The translations under genes were made by a program, and so were the position numbers. From the NCBI GenBank assembly GCA_026419785.1, contig JAODTK010001299.1, positions 62,001-126,000 on the forward strand: a stretch of DNA of 64,000 bases, written 5' to 3'. The stretch comes from Sclerodactyla briareus (taxonomy: Eukaryota; Echinodermata; Holothuroidea; Dendrochirotida; Sclerodactylidae). Below are positions 22,895 through 34,074 of the stretch, one piece after another. Each line of letters starts with the position of its first letter. Within the stretch, counting starts at the first letter, position 1. Under the pieces are notes generated by a model. That model had not been told where the DNA came from, searched no databases, and worked only from the letters and a program-made list of their open reading frames with translations.

Positions 22895-23505
22895 ATGTAA
22901 AGGTGTTGCGTTCATACATGGTAGGTAGGTTGGCATGAGAAGTAGATCATCCCCGTTGTTTTTAGTTTAGTCAGAGGTTAACCAAGGCCAGCAGAGGTGA
23001 AAGTTTGAATTCCTCGAAAGCCCAAGTACTGTTCAACGGCCGGAATGACGTAGAGAGTTCATACTTGGTAAGTTGGATGACTATATAGGATATAGATGAC
23101 CCTAGGACCCCACAATTTTTTTGGGTCGGGTTTAAGGTCACTCGAAGTCAACAGAGGTCAAAGTCTGAAATCCTTTTGAAACATCTAACTACCCATCGAA
23201 AAGACACGGAGGACTGATACTTGGTAGAGATTAGATGACTCTTATTGCTTTTGGGTCGGAGCAAAGGTCAGCAGAGGACCGCAGAGGTTGAGGTCCACAT
23301 TTCTTGTAAACACGATAACTGTTCAATTGAAAAATGTAGAGGGCTCATGCTTGGTACGTAGGTTGGCCCTATGAATTAGATGATCCCTGTTATTTTAGGT
23401 CATGTCAGCTAAGGTCAACGAAGGTAAGATAAGAGTCCGAAATGTTGTAAACATGATAAATGTTCAACACGAAGATATTTTTTCTAGTCCATTCATGTTC
23501 TTCAA
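22895..23505 (+). repeat. About 145-bp diverged tandem array
   Basis: CATACTTGGTA-type phrases at about 22912, 23058, 23213 and 23346, each followed by a TAGATGACCC line and a CAGAGGTCAAAGT line. The many AGGTCA half-sites come from the unit itself. Confidence 0.7.
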
Positions 23506-23554
23506 GAGGTGTTTTCGTTGTTGTTGTTAGTACATCACGAAATTACATGTTACA

Positions 23555-23760
23555 TGTTTCCAGTGAATCGACTTGTAGACAATCCCCTCATCGATATTAA
23601 TGGGGACCAACAGTGCCATACCAAAGTGACTATTGGTAGACCTACTCCTCGCTAATGTCGCCAAAATGAATTTCACGAAAATCGAAACTACCGTTGATGA
23701 GATATTAACATTCATTATTTTGCTTCCAAGTCCTGCTCACCTAAATAATAATTAGATCGC
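23555..23760. repeat. Dispersed repeat family F, copy at 23.6 kb
   Basis: CGACTTGTAGACAATCCCCT, then ATGGGGACCAACAG and GTGACTATTGGTAGACCTAC, matching the pieces at 22.2-22.85 kb. Confidence 0.55.
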
Positions 23761-23892
23761 CGTTAAACGTTCACGTAATTGCATAAGTCGCAATGTGTGG
23801 ATATTCTTGTGTCACCATACGTTAAGAAATAATATATAAATCACGGTGGACAGGCATCTGATGAACTGTTTAACGACTCCCTCTCGATTATA

Positions 23893-24102
23893 CACTCTAA
23901 AAACACGATGGTCAATTTCGACCATCTCATTGGTTTACAATGTATCGAACCATAAATGGTTAAAATTTGACTGAACTTTGGTAAAACTATGGACATAAGA
24001 ATGGTCACTTTCGACCATAGTCAAAATTTGACCATTTTGGTGGGTGCATATTTAACCATTGAGAGGCATGGTCAAAATTGACCATTGTGTTTTTTTAGAG
24101 TG
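23893..24102. mobile_element. Palindromic MITE (GGTCAAAATTGACC class)
   Basis: Terminal inverted repeats CACTCTAAAAACACGATGGT and the reverse of ACCATTGTGTTTTTTTAGAG; about 210 bp. The interior is full of TGGTCAAA/TTTGACCA palindromes, so a single strand could fold into a long hairpin. Confidence 0.8.
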
Positions 24103-24372
24103 AGTTGTGACGAAACTGCCATTTAGGGTTTCGAATGAAAAAACAACAATAACATGACAATAACTGATATTGTAGAGTATATAGTAAGAGGTTGTGTTTT
24201 TCTTACTTCGGTGAATTTCAGTGTTTGCCTCTCGTTATGTTCATACAATACCCATTCACGCTACTCTGAGGGGATATAAATCCTCGACTCAATTTTGGAT
24301 TTATAGGTAGAACGTCGCCGTAATGTACCTGCCAGGTGAAGTATTCGGTATTTCTAAAGTTGTTTTGGCTCA

Positions 24373-24539
24373 CACTCTTAAAAATGTTGTGCAGAATTTA
24401 CACAACACTGTGTAACTCGCACACCTATCTCGGTGTTGTAAGGGAATTTCACAAATTGTGCAGATTATACGCACTGATTATGCAATTCATTACACGACAC
24501 CTGGATAGGTGTTCGAATTACACAACATTTTTAAGAGTG
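24373..24539. mobile_element. Palindromic MITE (ATGTTGTG class)
   Basis: Terminal inverted repeats CACTCTTAAAAATGTTGTG and CACAACATTTTTAAGAGTG, perfect over 19 bp; 167 bp long. Internal ACACCTATC/GATAGGTGT arms pair as well. It shares its terminal decamer with the neighbour at 23893. Confidence 0.85.
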
Positions 24540-25535
24540 CAGATGCAGTACTCATCTTGAAAGCAGACACAACAGAAGGCGTGCAATATATCGTGGGCCT
24601 GTGCCATGACACGATCTAACATACCGGGTTTTGAAGCGGTCGGACAGGCAGTGTCAACAAGTTAGATTAGAATAATTGATAGCCAGTGGGGCAGGAAGTT
24701 GATTCGAACTCATCTCAGATATACTTTGTGGCTATGTCCGAGAAGGCCTTCAACAGTTCATTAGCGCAGTAGGCAAAAAATAACAGTCAAAGTAGTCAAA
24801 CTATATTCTCCACTGCAACAATAAATTTGTCTTGTCCTGCAATCTGACGTTACTATAGAACTGGCCAATAGCAAATTTCGTTACTAATGTCATGGAAATT
24901 TGCCCTTATATATTTCTCGTGCAATGTGAGTGTGTGTGTGTGTGTCAGATCTGTGTGTGTGCCGAATATTTTTATATCAGAATGGCCGAACAAGGAATTT
25001 AAAAAGTGGTATCAACAAAATATAGAATCCGGCATGTTCGGCTGAGAAGCCCATTCTTGCGAAATTGTGACTCCTAAAGATATTTGGAGAGGTCCAGCCT
25101 CCTTTTCAACCAAATCTTGATTTGAGAATATTTCACCAGATACCGATATATTTTAGCGAATTGAAGGTTCAAATGTTTTATGAAGAATTGAAGGTCCAAA
25201 TGTTTATAAAGAATTGAAGGTTCAGAAGTCCAAATGTCTGTATGTTAGGCGAGGTAGGTAAAATATGACATTTGCTGTTTAGGCGAAACTGTAGATTGAC
25301 ACTCTACTGATTGCACACCACATTTTGACTTTTAATGATTCTCCTTGAAATTTTGCAAGAAGTGCAGAGAAAATAAAAGAGAGAGAGAGAAAAAACTGTA
25401 GGCCTATGAATTTCCTCAGCAAAAAGGTTTGACTGAAACTGAACGAAAAATATTTAGATTGAAAATAAACTCCACTGTTGTAATCAGTATAGACTACCAT
25501 TACCCTATATGATGAAGGCGATTAAACTGGGGGGG
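24540..25535. other. No gene recognised
   Basis: A (GT)n run at 24925-24942. Three short direct repeats of GAATTGAAGGTYCAAATG-type sequence lie near 25155-25225. No supported exon. Confidence 0.4.
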
Positions 25536-25539
25536 TCTT

Positions 25540-25615
25540 ACGATTGATCGAATCATTCGGGGGCTCTGACCCTTCCCCCCCCCCCCACTTGCGTACGCCA
25601 CTGGTTACACTTCCT
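25540..25615. mobile_element. Fragment of hAT-like MITE
   Basis: G-run and C-run arms followed by GTACGCCACTGG, the usual right terminus of CAGTGGCGTA MITEs. The left end is not clear. Confidence 0.4.
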
Positions 25616-26595
25616 AACATTCGATTAGTAGCATTGCTAGACTTCATGATTGTTTCGGGCCAGGGGAAGCAGTAATTCCCTAGAGGACATTCTAAGGAAC
25701 GTTGTGATCGCTCTCTTGGTGGAGGGGTCCAAGGCGAGGTTGATACCCGAGAAATGTTAGGATGGTTAGAGGACTCAGCAATGAATCTGTCAGGAATATA
25801 CAATTTCCCGAGAAAATATGGCCATCTCCATATTTTATTTAGGGGGAATCTGGGAAAGGATGTATACAGTAATTGGGGGTTTGGAAAGGGGGTGCCCTCC
25901 TGGAGATTAGCGATACTCCACATCCCAGTTCACTTGATAGTCTTAATAATGTACAAGCGCGAGATAACCCCTGCCTATGCCTATTGTAACTTGTGCCGTT
26001 AAGCAAATCTTCAACACAATTATTCAAGAATTTTGTATCAGAAACCTACCACCCACCAATACCTAGACTCTTCGTTCGTTTTTAGAGTTCAGATCGACAA
26101 TTTCTTGACATTTGCTATGAATAATATATTAGTTTTTATTCGTTATTTGCTGGAGAACTCAACACGCTAGTTGAAGGATCGAACTCTGTTCGGCTGTTCC
26201 CCGTGTAATTTTCATGCCCCCTTACACGGGAAATAATTAGCTCATACTCAAGGTGAAACAATCCATATCACGTGAAAAGATTATCTCAGAACTAATAAAT
26301 AATGAGAGAATGTGCAGGGTTCAATTCATCAGGAAGCTGGAATCGGGGAAATTCACCGGAAATAGAAAATAAGGCAATTTCGAAAGATGAGAAACAAATT
26401 GTATAGCCCTTATAAAAAACGACACTTTACATGAACAGAAGAACATTCCCCACTAAGCTTGTGTCAAAGTTTCGGGATGGAGTAAATACTATAACATGGT
26501 TTACAGTATAGAGGTTTAGCCAATTTTTACTCTTGCTCGAAAGCAAAATGAAAATATTACTAGATTTCAACTCTAGCCCCCCCCCCCTCCCCCTT
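25616..26595. other. No supported gene
   Basis: A 133-codon minus-strand frame (25522-25923) overlaps the MITE and lacks domain signatures or splice context; I do not call it. A short hairpin, CCGTGTAA/TTACACGG, sits near 26200-26230. Confidence 0.35.
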
Positions 26596-26599
26596 AGTA

Positions 26600-27790
26600 T
26601 TTATTCACACGGGTAACAGTGCAGACAATCACCAATATTCTCCAAAATGCAGCACTCGGGAGTGGCTTTCACAATAGAGCGCAGAATTTTGTTTTCCATA
26701 TTAATAGGTGTATCTTCTACCTGGTAGAAGGTCACCATTTGTGTTCCCAAGGTCCCGTTCTTTGTCCCCTCACTTTATTTAGCTATATTAACAATCTCGA
26801 ATTGAAAATAATTGCGGACGACACCAAGTTGTATCGGGAAGTGACTTCGAATAATAATGAGGCAATTGTTGAAAGGGATTTGAGTCCGATTCTTCCGATT
26901 GGCAAATTTCGGATAAATGCAAAGTGATGCATGTCGGCTATTATAACGTCAACGCGTCCTTTAGTTTAATGGTCAAGAAATTCTCGTGGTAAATTCAGGA
27001 AGAGATCTCGGTGTTTTTCAATTCTACATTGAAACACGTGCACCAATGTGAAACAATGTGCGGAAGTGCTTGATTAAACGTTATTTCAGTTTCTTGACGA
27101 AGACATAATGTCAGGTTTGTTTAAACAGTCGGTAAGACCACTCCTGGAGTATTCCGTGCGAACGTGGAATCCTTATTTTGCGAAGAATGAGCTGCTAATT
27201 GGAAATGTTCAGAGGACTACGAGACTGATTCACTACTGTCTACGTGATTGGTCGTATGAGGAAAGATTGAAATGCCTTAGTCTGACGTCACAGGAGCTCA
27301 GGCGAATTCGGGGTGATTTGATAAGGTTTTCATTCAAAATTGTCTGTGGCTTTGATGACCTTTTTTTACTAATTTTCCGAATTCTCTAATGTTACCACTA
27401 ATGGGGACCATCGTCTCAATCTTTGTAGTTGTGGTTAAACGTTGCAGATTAGAAATTCGAAAGTATTTATTTTCACAAAGAAATGAATAATGAGTACAAT
27501 AGCCTCTCTGCAGATGCTGTTTGTTTTAAGAGTGTTGAAGCCTTCAAGAACAGTCTCGACTTGTTTGAGACAGAAAAATATTGACTCTTCAGCTCGTGGA
27601 AGAATTCCCTTAATTCTGTTGTTCTTCGTCTTGTGTTGTTGTGGTTTCAGGGTCGTTCATGAGGACTCAGTTCTTTACACACTCTTTCCTACTAAACTAA
27701 ACTTCACAGGGAAACAATTGTCAAGTTCAATTGTGACAATTCGGAGGATGCGCATATTTCATAAAATTATGAAAATTACTCCAACAACAC

Positions 27791-27824
<34 letters not shown>

Positions 27825-27845
27825 ACCAATCAATCAATTATCTCA
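26600..27845 (+). mobile_element. CR1-like LINE remnant (reverse transcriptase C-terminal half)
   Basis: Broken frames read FSYINNLELK, ADDTKLYREV and, from 27108, RPLLEYSVRTWNPYFAK, then QRTTRLIHYCLRDWSYEERL and RRIRGDLIRFSFKIV. A last frame near 27490 reads SLSADAVCFKSVEAFKNSLD. This is the order seen in the RT palm/thumb and C-terminal tail of CR1-type non-LTR retrotransposons. The catalytic motif survives as ADDTK, but several frameshifts and the lost 5' half make it inactive. The copy ends in a short (CAAT)n tail at 27795-27840. Confidence 0.85.
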
Positions 27846-28139
27846 GTGAATGCGGAAAATTGAAAAAATGTCTTCACACACTCACAAAGCATAATTTCTT
27901 AATTAAGCACCAAAACTGCATGTCACAAATGAGTAGATCCCGAGTTATAGAATCGCCCATATGTAAGGTATGGAACGGACGCGTTCTCTACATTAGTACC
28001 CACTTACTTCGGGAATGTCACATGAGCGCGTATTGATTGTGACTACGGCGATATACTTCTGTTAGCTATAGTTTTTGTGATGATCTATCCTTAAAACCTG
28101 CCAGCATCTATGTATATGTAATGGGGGCTAACGAGTTCG

Positions 28140-28215
28140 CTGTGAGACAAGCAAGCTCGACCACAGCTTAGGGCCGATGAGTATGTACGAGACAAGTAGG
28201 CTCGACCACAACGGC
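28140..28215 (+). repeat. Two 46-bp direct repeats
   Basis: GAGACAAGCAAGCTCGACCACA at 28144 recurs as GAGACAAGTAGGCTCGACCACA at 28190. Non-coding. Confidence 0.6.
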
Positions 28216-28793
28216 TGCAAGAGAGAAAACCTTGCCCGGAGGTGATGGGGCTGCTGAACGCTGGCGAGCTTACCCCTTTTGCCCTTGTTCCAGAGTCTAG
28301 CTGTAAAGGCGTTCACAAATGAGGAATAAATTGCTTGATATTGTTGCTCAAAGTCTGGTGGTCCTTAGCTTGGTTGGACCCTGTTTACTTAGTATAGAAA
28401 AAATATACACGGAAGAAAATGATGAGAAAAGTTGAGCAATTGTTTTTTAAGCAGCACCAGATTTTTATATATTATACAACTTTATGCATCTACACTGTCA
28501 GAGTAACACTGCCAATTGACTACAAAGATGCCTTTACAGAATGTTCATTTCAGAGTCATTGGGTGTGTTGCCGACCTGAACAAGAATGAGAGGTTCGCGG
28601 AAAGTGATGTTCTGTTATGGCATGGCAGATCGAGGCCAGTTCAACGCGAGGTGGGGATTCTGACAACGTTTTTTCGTAATGGAAGCGCGGAGGAACAAAT
28701 CCGCTGCGGGTGGACGTCCAACAGTAGGTTAATAATTCAGTTGAGTATACAATCAAAATGTCCGCAGACGAGTTCAGCACCCGATTGACTGAG

Positions 28794-29173
28794 TTACTTG
28801 GAGAACCAGACTTTGCCGACCTTGCCCCCGAACTCGATCTGGTAGAGCAGCTGACCTCCATCGATTGACCTGGTGAGCTTGACTCCCGATTGCCAGTGGC
28901 GACGATCTTGTCCCCCTCCCAGGCGGTGGTCCCGCTGTAGGCTTTGCCGAATAGTTCGCCTTCAGATGGTTGGCCGACGGTCATGGAGTGGGTAGCCGGT
29001 CTTGCCGAGGCCCCCGGTGGCGGTGAAGGTGAAGTTGTCCCCATCCTGGGTGATCTCAATGGTACCCCCCTGGAGCTTGGCTGGTCCATCTTAGCCTCAT
29101 CCACACCGAAGGCGAGAGCGACGTCCCTCAGACCCTCAAACTTGGCAACGGTCCATTTACCAGAGAAAGCCAT
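28794..29173 (-). CDS. Intracellular lipid-binding protein (FABP/CRABP family), copy 2, frameshifted as read
   Basis: Reads MAFSGKWTVAKFEGLRDVAL with the same portal helices, then three single-base differences from the paralogues break the frame: a missing base near 29083 (GGACC for GGACCC), an extra base near 28995, and a missing base near 28890 (GGCAATC for GGCAAATC). Allowing for these, the protein is about 126 residues ending KVWFSK. Two of the three lesions shorten a homopolymer, the usual long-read error. The acceptor ATTATTCACAG lies 12 nt before ATG, and a first exon with promoter lies at 32.8 kb, so the gene is probably functional and the sequence wrong here. It is closer to copy 3 than to copy 1 (shared IEITQDGDNF and YQIEFGGK). 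Confidence 0.87.
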
Positions 29174-29205
29174 GGCGATGAGTTACCTGTGAATAATGAA
29201 CAATA
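29174..29205 (-). other. 3' splice site and 5' UTR stub of FABP copy 2
   Basis: Minus-strand TTGTTCATTATTCACAG followed by 13 nt (GTAACTCATCGCC) and ATG. Same layout as copies 1 and 3. Confidence 0.75.
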
Positions 29206-29285
29206 AATAGACTGAGAATTGCGTTGTCTTTTGGGGCAGTTGAACCAAACGGAATGTTGGGGTAACATCTGTCGAGTCATAATTG

Positions 29286-29345
29286 TCCTTGGGGGGGGGG
29301 GGGGGAGGGGAGGAGGGAGGAGGGGGAGGAGGGGGGGAGGGGGGT
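29286..29345 (+). repeat. G-rich tract, potential G-quadruplex
   Basis: Nearly pure purine, with a G run of about 15 followed by GGAGGGAGG-type blocks. Four or more G-runs in 60 bp satisfy a simple quadruplex pattern. Confidence 0.8.
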
Positions 29346-29356
29346 GAAACAGAGAT

Positions 29357-29845
29357 TTACTCGAGGATAGGTCTAAAAATCGGAAATGGGCCTGTGGATA
29401 TGTATGACATCGAATGATAATGTAGCAATTGTTGAAAGGGATTTAGTCCGAATCTCCGCATGTATGTGCGTGTGTACTGTATAGGTACTGTGTGTGTAAT
29501 GCTCTGCTTCTTCTGTTGTGAGGACAGGGAATAAGGTGAGTCTTTGCGGCATGACTGCAATGTGAAAGATGGGGTTATTATGCCGACAGCAATATGGTAC
29601 ATACTCTTGTGAGTCAACCCGTCGAATGTCGGGATCACAAGCTCGATGCAGCACCCCGAGCCACACATGTGAAAACAGAAGTCCTTTCTGTTTGCCTTGG
29701 GCTAGGTAACTCATGTTAACTCAGGTCATAAGGCAGCCGAGGAATCACTTTATAGGCCATTTGACATTCTGATTTCAACAGTGGAGAAACATGGTATCTA
29801 CAAAGTTTTTATCACCTGTTCAGCGTAGCCTATAGCCTTACAGTA
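29357..29845. other. No gene recognised
   Basis: First-intron sequence of FABP copy 2, with a GT-rich patch near 29460-29500. Confidence 0.4.
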
Positions 29846-30655
29846 GAGAAGGGAGTATTGAAGTGGAGTATGGAATAGACTTACAGTGGAGTAGGGAAAA
29901 GACTTACAATAGTAGGGAAGAGACTTACAGTGGAGTAGGGAAGAGACTTACAGTGGAGTATGGAATAGACTTACAGTGGAGTATGGAATAGACTTGCAAT
30001 ATAGTAGGGAATAGACTTACAGTAGTGTAGGGAAGAGACTTATAGTGGAGTGGGGAAGAGACCTACAGTAGAGTATGAATAGACTTACAGTGGTGTATGG
30101 AATAGACTTACAGTGGAGTATGGAATAGACTTACAGTGGAGTATGGAATAGACTTGCAATATAGTAGGGAATAGACGTGTAGTATAGGAAACACTTATAG
30201 TGGAGTGGGGAAGAGACCTACAGTAGAGTATGGAATAGACTTAACAGAAAAACAAAAAAAAGTGGGTATGGATAAACTTGCAATAGAGTAGGGAACAGAC
30301 GTACAGTAGTACGGAAGAGACTTACAGTGGAGTATGGAATAGACTTACAGTGGAGTAGGGAAAAGACTTACAATAGTAGGGAAGAGACTCACAGTGGAGT
30401 AGGGAAGAGACTTACAGTAGAGTATAGAACAGACTTACAGTGGAGTATGGAATAGACTTACAGTGGAGTATGGAATAGACTTGCAATATAGTAGGGAACA
30501 GACGTACAGTAGTAGGAAAGAGACGCAGGGAGTAGGGTGAGAGACTTACAATAGAGTGTGGAATAGACCACAGTAGAGTAGGGAATATACTTGAAGTGGA
30601 GTAGGGAAAATACTTAATGGAGTAGGGAATAGACTTACAAGTTACAGTGGACTAT
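29846..30655 (+). repeat. 23-bp minisatellite, about 35 copies
   Basis: Unit close to AGACTTACAGTGGAGTAGGGA with A/G and length variants (19-24 bp). Higher-order blocks are visible: runs of TATGGAATA units recur near 29945, 30095 and 30435. It lies inside the first intron of FABP copy 2. Confidence 0.92.
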
Positions 30656-30658
30656 GTA

Positions 30659-30856
30659 CAGTGTTAAAACGTTGGGCAAGTATTCAACAACCTCAAAAGT
30701 TGGGCAAAAATTGACCAACTATTGATAACCCATTCCAATGATGAGCTGTAGGCTTAACATGAGATTTGTCTATTGATGGTCAATTTGGTTTTACCCAACT
30801 TCTGAGGTTGCTGAATACTTGCCCAACCTTTCAATATTCGCCCAACCCTTTAACAG
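30659..30856. mobile_element. Palindromic MITE (GTTGGGCAAGTATTCA class), copy 1
   Basis: Left CAGTGTTAAAACGTTGGGCA, right arm GAATACTTGCCCAACC with a second, extra GCCCAACCCTTTAACAG terminus. An inverted copy with the same core (AACATGAGATTTG) lies at 39804-39990. Confidence 0.8.
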
Positions 30857-30944
30857 GATAGGAGGGACCACGGAGCTAAACAGTAATGATCGTAAGTGCT
30901 TCTAGTTAAAGAGGCATGATCTGGTATAACAAACAACAACTCTC

Positions 30945-31090
30945 TAAAAGTGACGTGACGTTTGCATGACGTCACGACGAAAACCGCCCCAATGTATATT
31001 CTATATAGAATACGATATATCGTCACTGGAATAAATCAATACAATAACAATTTCATTTTATTGAGAGACGATTTTTTGTGCGACGTTGTA
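30945..31090. repeat. Dispersed repeat family D fragment with CRE
   Basis: CATGACGTCACGACGAAAAC, then ACGATATATCGTCACTGG. It matches the 38585-38780 copy (CATGACGTCACGATGGAACA, CGGTATATCCTCACAATG). Confidence 0.55.
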
Positions 31091-31118
31091 CAAGAGGCTC
31101 CTGCTGTTCTCCGGAGGC

Positions 31119-31142
31119 GGGGGGGGGGGGGGGGGGGGGGGG
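31119..31142 (+). repeat. Poly-G tract
   Basis: One of the longest uninterrupted G runs here (about 24). Many similar tracts of 9-15 G or C are scattered through the window. Confidence 0.95.
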
Positions 31143-31159
31143 TTGTGAGATGTTCCTTT

Positions 31160-32780
31160 AAATGAGAAGTTCCATTTAGGGGTAAACCATGTATGTACCT
31201 GACGATTACCTATGACACGCTTTGACTTTCTGATAGGCACCCTGGAGATCAATTTGATAGGCCTGAGAATTATAACGCTAATGATAAGACTGATGCAGCT
31301 GTACACTATAGAATATCAAATCGACAGAATGCTAATCTATATATGGAACATGGAAGCATGAGGTGTGTACGCTTGACTACTAGGGTTCATCAACAGTTCG
31401 TCTGTCTGAGACAACGGCTGGTGAGGATTCAGCTTTACTATGGAAGTGAAACATGTTCCTTAATTTCTCAATTGATTCATAGCTGGCCAAGTAACAAGTC
31501 AACTTCTTAGCGAGACCGTGTAAACGCCGATAACAAGCAGACAAGTAAAATAAGTGATAAAACATTCGCAGATATTAGATATGAGGATTTTGATGCCCTT
31601 CGTTGCAAGAGTTTCGTCGGTATTTCCATGTTTGTTACCTATAGACCATTGCCCCGGCATTATGACAGTCGTTATGTATATAGTCGCTGCATACTTCAAT
31701 TTGCTGCTTTAAATCATATTCTATTCAAATTCCTTGCCGGAAGTGCACTACTTCGATCTGAAAAAGCATGAGTTAGTTGGGAATGAGTTGCATACTCTAA
31801 AATGAGAGGAGAATGAAAAGGAGATAAGTCGGATTGTCCATAGTATTCTGTAATTAAATCGAGGCAACGCTTTTGTGCGTATCAGCTGAAATACATGACG
31901 TTATGTTTTTCAAACCAACTTGAAGAGGAAAACAAGCAAAACAAACAAGACAAAACAAACAATCAAACAAACATCCTTCACGTATGGGCTACACTTTTCA
32001 TTCTGTTTTCAAATAAAGGATAGATATACAAATAAAGGTTTTGCCGCAATCACCCATATGCGCAGAAGTAATGACAAGGTTGTTTTTTCTTGAAAGCAAC
32101 CGGTCAAGCAACACAACTTCGTTACCAAACGACATACCAGACGCCCAGATAAATAATGAACCATTTTTCTAAAAGCTTGACAACAGGTTTCGGACAAGAA
32201 TAGTTTTGATGCTTAGATATTGAAAAGTTCAAATAGTGGGAATAAGGATTATGCACTTTAATTCATTCGTCAATGTCTCAACTATCAGACGCGAACGTGG
32301 AGTTTATTCAGCCATGGTGATACTTTCAACTGGATGATACAAGGAATAAACACGTTTATATTCTAATACTGTATATCTTACATTATTTATGAATTATAGT
32401 TTCATATCACTCCATGAAATTATCATTAAACATGTTCCTTAAGAAATTTGCAATAAAAAATGTTCAATATGTTATTCCAGACTTTGTATTTTCCTTGTGA
32501 GTGCGAGAGGTAGTGGGGATAAAAAATTTAATTAATTCACTCAAATGTTTTGAGAAAGAGGGCTAATGAATACATGAACATTGGGGAATGTCTATAACAA
32601 AGAGAGGGTGTGGTGATGGTGATGGAGGCCCCATTATCAGATTAGCCACAGGCAGTGACAGGCCATGTCCAAACCATGGAAAAGAGTATTGAATTAACAA
32701 AGAGAGAAGAATGAACAGTATATCGAATTCTAGAGAATGATGATAGTGTACCGGGTGACTGGAAAGGAATTCAATCGGTG
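31160..32780. other. First-intron sequence of FABP copy 2, no supported gene
   Basis: Both strands are open over 31500-31770, so neither can be preferred. (CAAA)n-like sequence lies at 31925-31975. Confidence 0.35.
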
Positions 32781-32788
32781 AAACTTAC

Positions 32789-32875
32789 TTTGGTGTTTGT
32801 CGAGAAACACGAGAGACGCTGAGAACTAGTCGGATGACGGCTGCGGATTTGACGCCAGCAAGAACAGGAGCAGGA
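32789..32875 (-). other. Non-coding first exon of FABP copy 2
   Basis: The minus strand reads ACACCAAA/GTAAGTTTCACC, a consensus donor, 3.6 kb upstream of the coding exon's acceptor. The start (about 32875) is inferred as about 30 bp downstream of the TATA-like box at 32902-32908. No ATG in good context lies in the exon. FABP copy 3 has the same arrangement. Confidence 0.6.
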
Positions 32876-32897
32876 GGTGAGAACTTATCAGAAATCG

Positions 32898-32960
32898 ACG
32901 CCTTTTAAGCATTTCCAGGGGCTGAAAACGCCTGGGCAGATGGGCGGTGCCTCAGGTACA
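32898..32960 (-). promoter_or_regulatory. Core promoter of FABP copy 2
   Basis: TGGAAATGCTTAAAAGG on the minus strand, with a GC-box-like CACCGCCCA about 35 bp further upstream. FABP copy 3 has TGGAAAATGTTTAAAACG in the same place relative to its donor, with CCACGCCCC upstream. Confidence 0.55.
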
Positions 32961-33139
32961 ATAAGTCATTCGAGATAATATACCAACGTACGAATCAATT
33001 TCATTTAATGTGGGATTATGTTGTGCCGATTGAATAGCTTTGTCAGATTTGTGGGCGGAGCTCCGACGAGATCCAGGGTAGAAGGGCCCAGATTTCACTT
33101 TGTGTCATATTTTCACTTGATAGCCCGAGTGGGCGGGGT

Positions 33140-33435
33140 TTAGGATGATAGGCCGACGGAAAAATGGGTAAACTGGTGTGAATTAATCGACGGACTTTTT
33201 GTTTGCTGTTTGCTTGTTTGTGATTCCCTCGCGATATTATTTCCCCGCAAATATGAACTATATTTCGATGAAGTGCCAGGCTTCCAGATTGTTGACTTTT
33301 CGGTTGCGAGGCCTGGCTTATCGAGATTAAAATCAACAGCGAGACGGTACCTCCTGACTTCACCCGAGTAACCCAGTGAATAGGTCACATCAGTAGGTGA
33401 ACTTTCATATACCTTCTCGAAGTATAGAGACGACC
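33140..33435 (-). CDS. Candidate terminal coding exon, unrecognised
   Basis: Acceptor TTGATTATTCTAG opens a frame reading SSLYFEKVYESSPTDVTYSL, then GYSGEVRRYRLAVDFNLDKP and STIWKPGTSSKYSSYL. It runs to a TAA at 33140 with no donor, so it could be a last exon. It ends 180 bp upstream of the FABP copy 2 promoter on the same strand. No family recognised. Confidence 0.38.
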
Positions 33436-33529
33436 CTAGAATAATCAAGTAGAAAATCAACGTTTAGATGTGAATTCTCTCTGATTGCTAGAAGAATTGT
33501 TTTACGATTGATAATTTGGTAATAGCCCC

Positions 33530-34074
33530 GCAAACACTTAAGCGGCTATAGGCCAACCATATGGGGAGAACCGGTACGGTTTTCGTTTTCAATCTATATA
33601 GGCACCGCACTAGTCATGTTTTTTTCTAATGAAATATCAATGTATACCTGACACATATCAAGACGTATGACACAGTGTCGCTGTGATGTGAGAAAGAAAA
33701 CGTCCTTCCATTTTGTCGCCTCTAACAACATGACCCCCTTCCGGAAAGATACTGTGTAAAAAAAATCGGGGATTTACTAGTTATTGGAGTGTCCCCCCCC
33801 CCACCTTTCTCATGTATTCTTACTATTATGCATACTTCGCTCTTCTCAATCTGAGTTTAATGACACCACAGTGGTGGTGGTGTTGGAATGTTGGGGGAGG
33901 GGGGGGGGGGTGTTTAGGACTCAGTAACGACACAGAAGTAAGCATGGGTATATGAAGTTGAAGATAAGAAAAGTCACTCTGTCCGTCGTATATCGTGGAC
34001 GTCGTAGTCAGATCTCTGACTGGCCGTTGTCTCCTCGAGAAATTGTGTCGTTTCCACGATTCATCTGTATAACA
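33530..34074. other. No gene; C-run and G-run tracts
   Basis: Poly-C near 33793 and poly-G near 33897-33910. No supported exon. Confidence 0.4.

Noticed and set aside
25522-25923. 133-codon minus-strand frame
   Set aside because: Runs into a hAT-like MITE arm and has no domain, no acceptor or donor.
28556-28793. Extension of FABP copy 2 into an 80-residue C-terminal tail
   Set aside because: The tail is read only because of the last frameshift; the corrected frame stops at 28794.
31512-31770. 86-codon plus-strand frame after TTCTTAG
   Set aside because: The minus strand is open too and no feature favours either.
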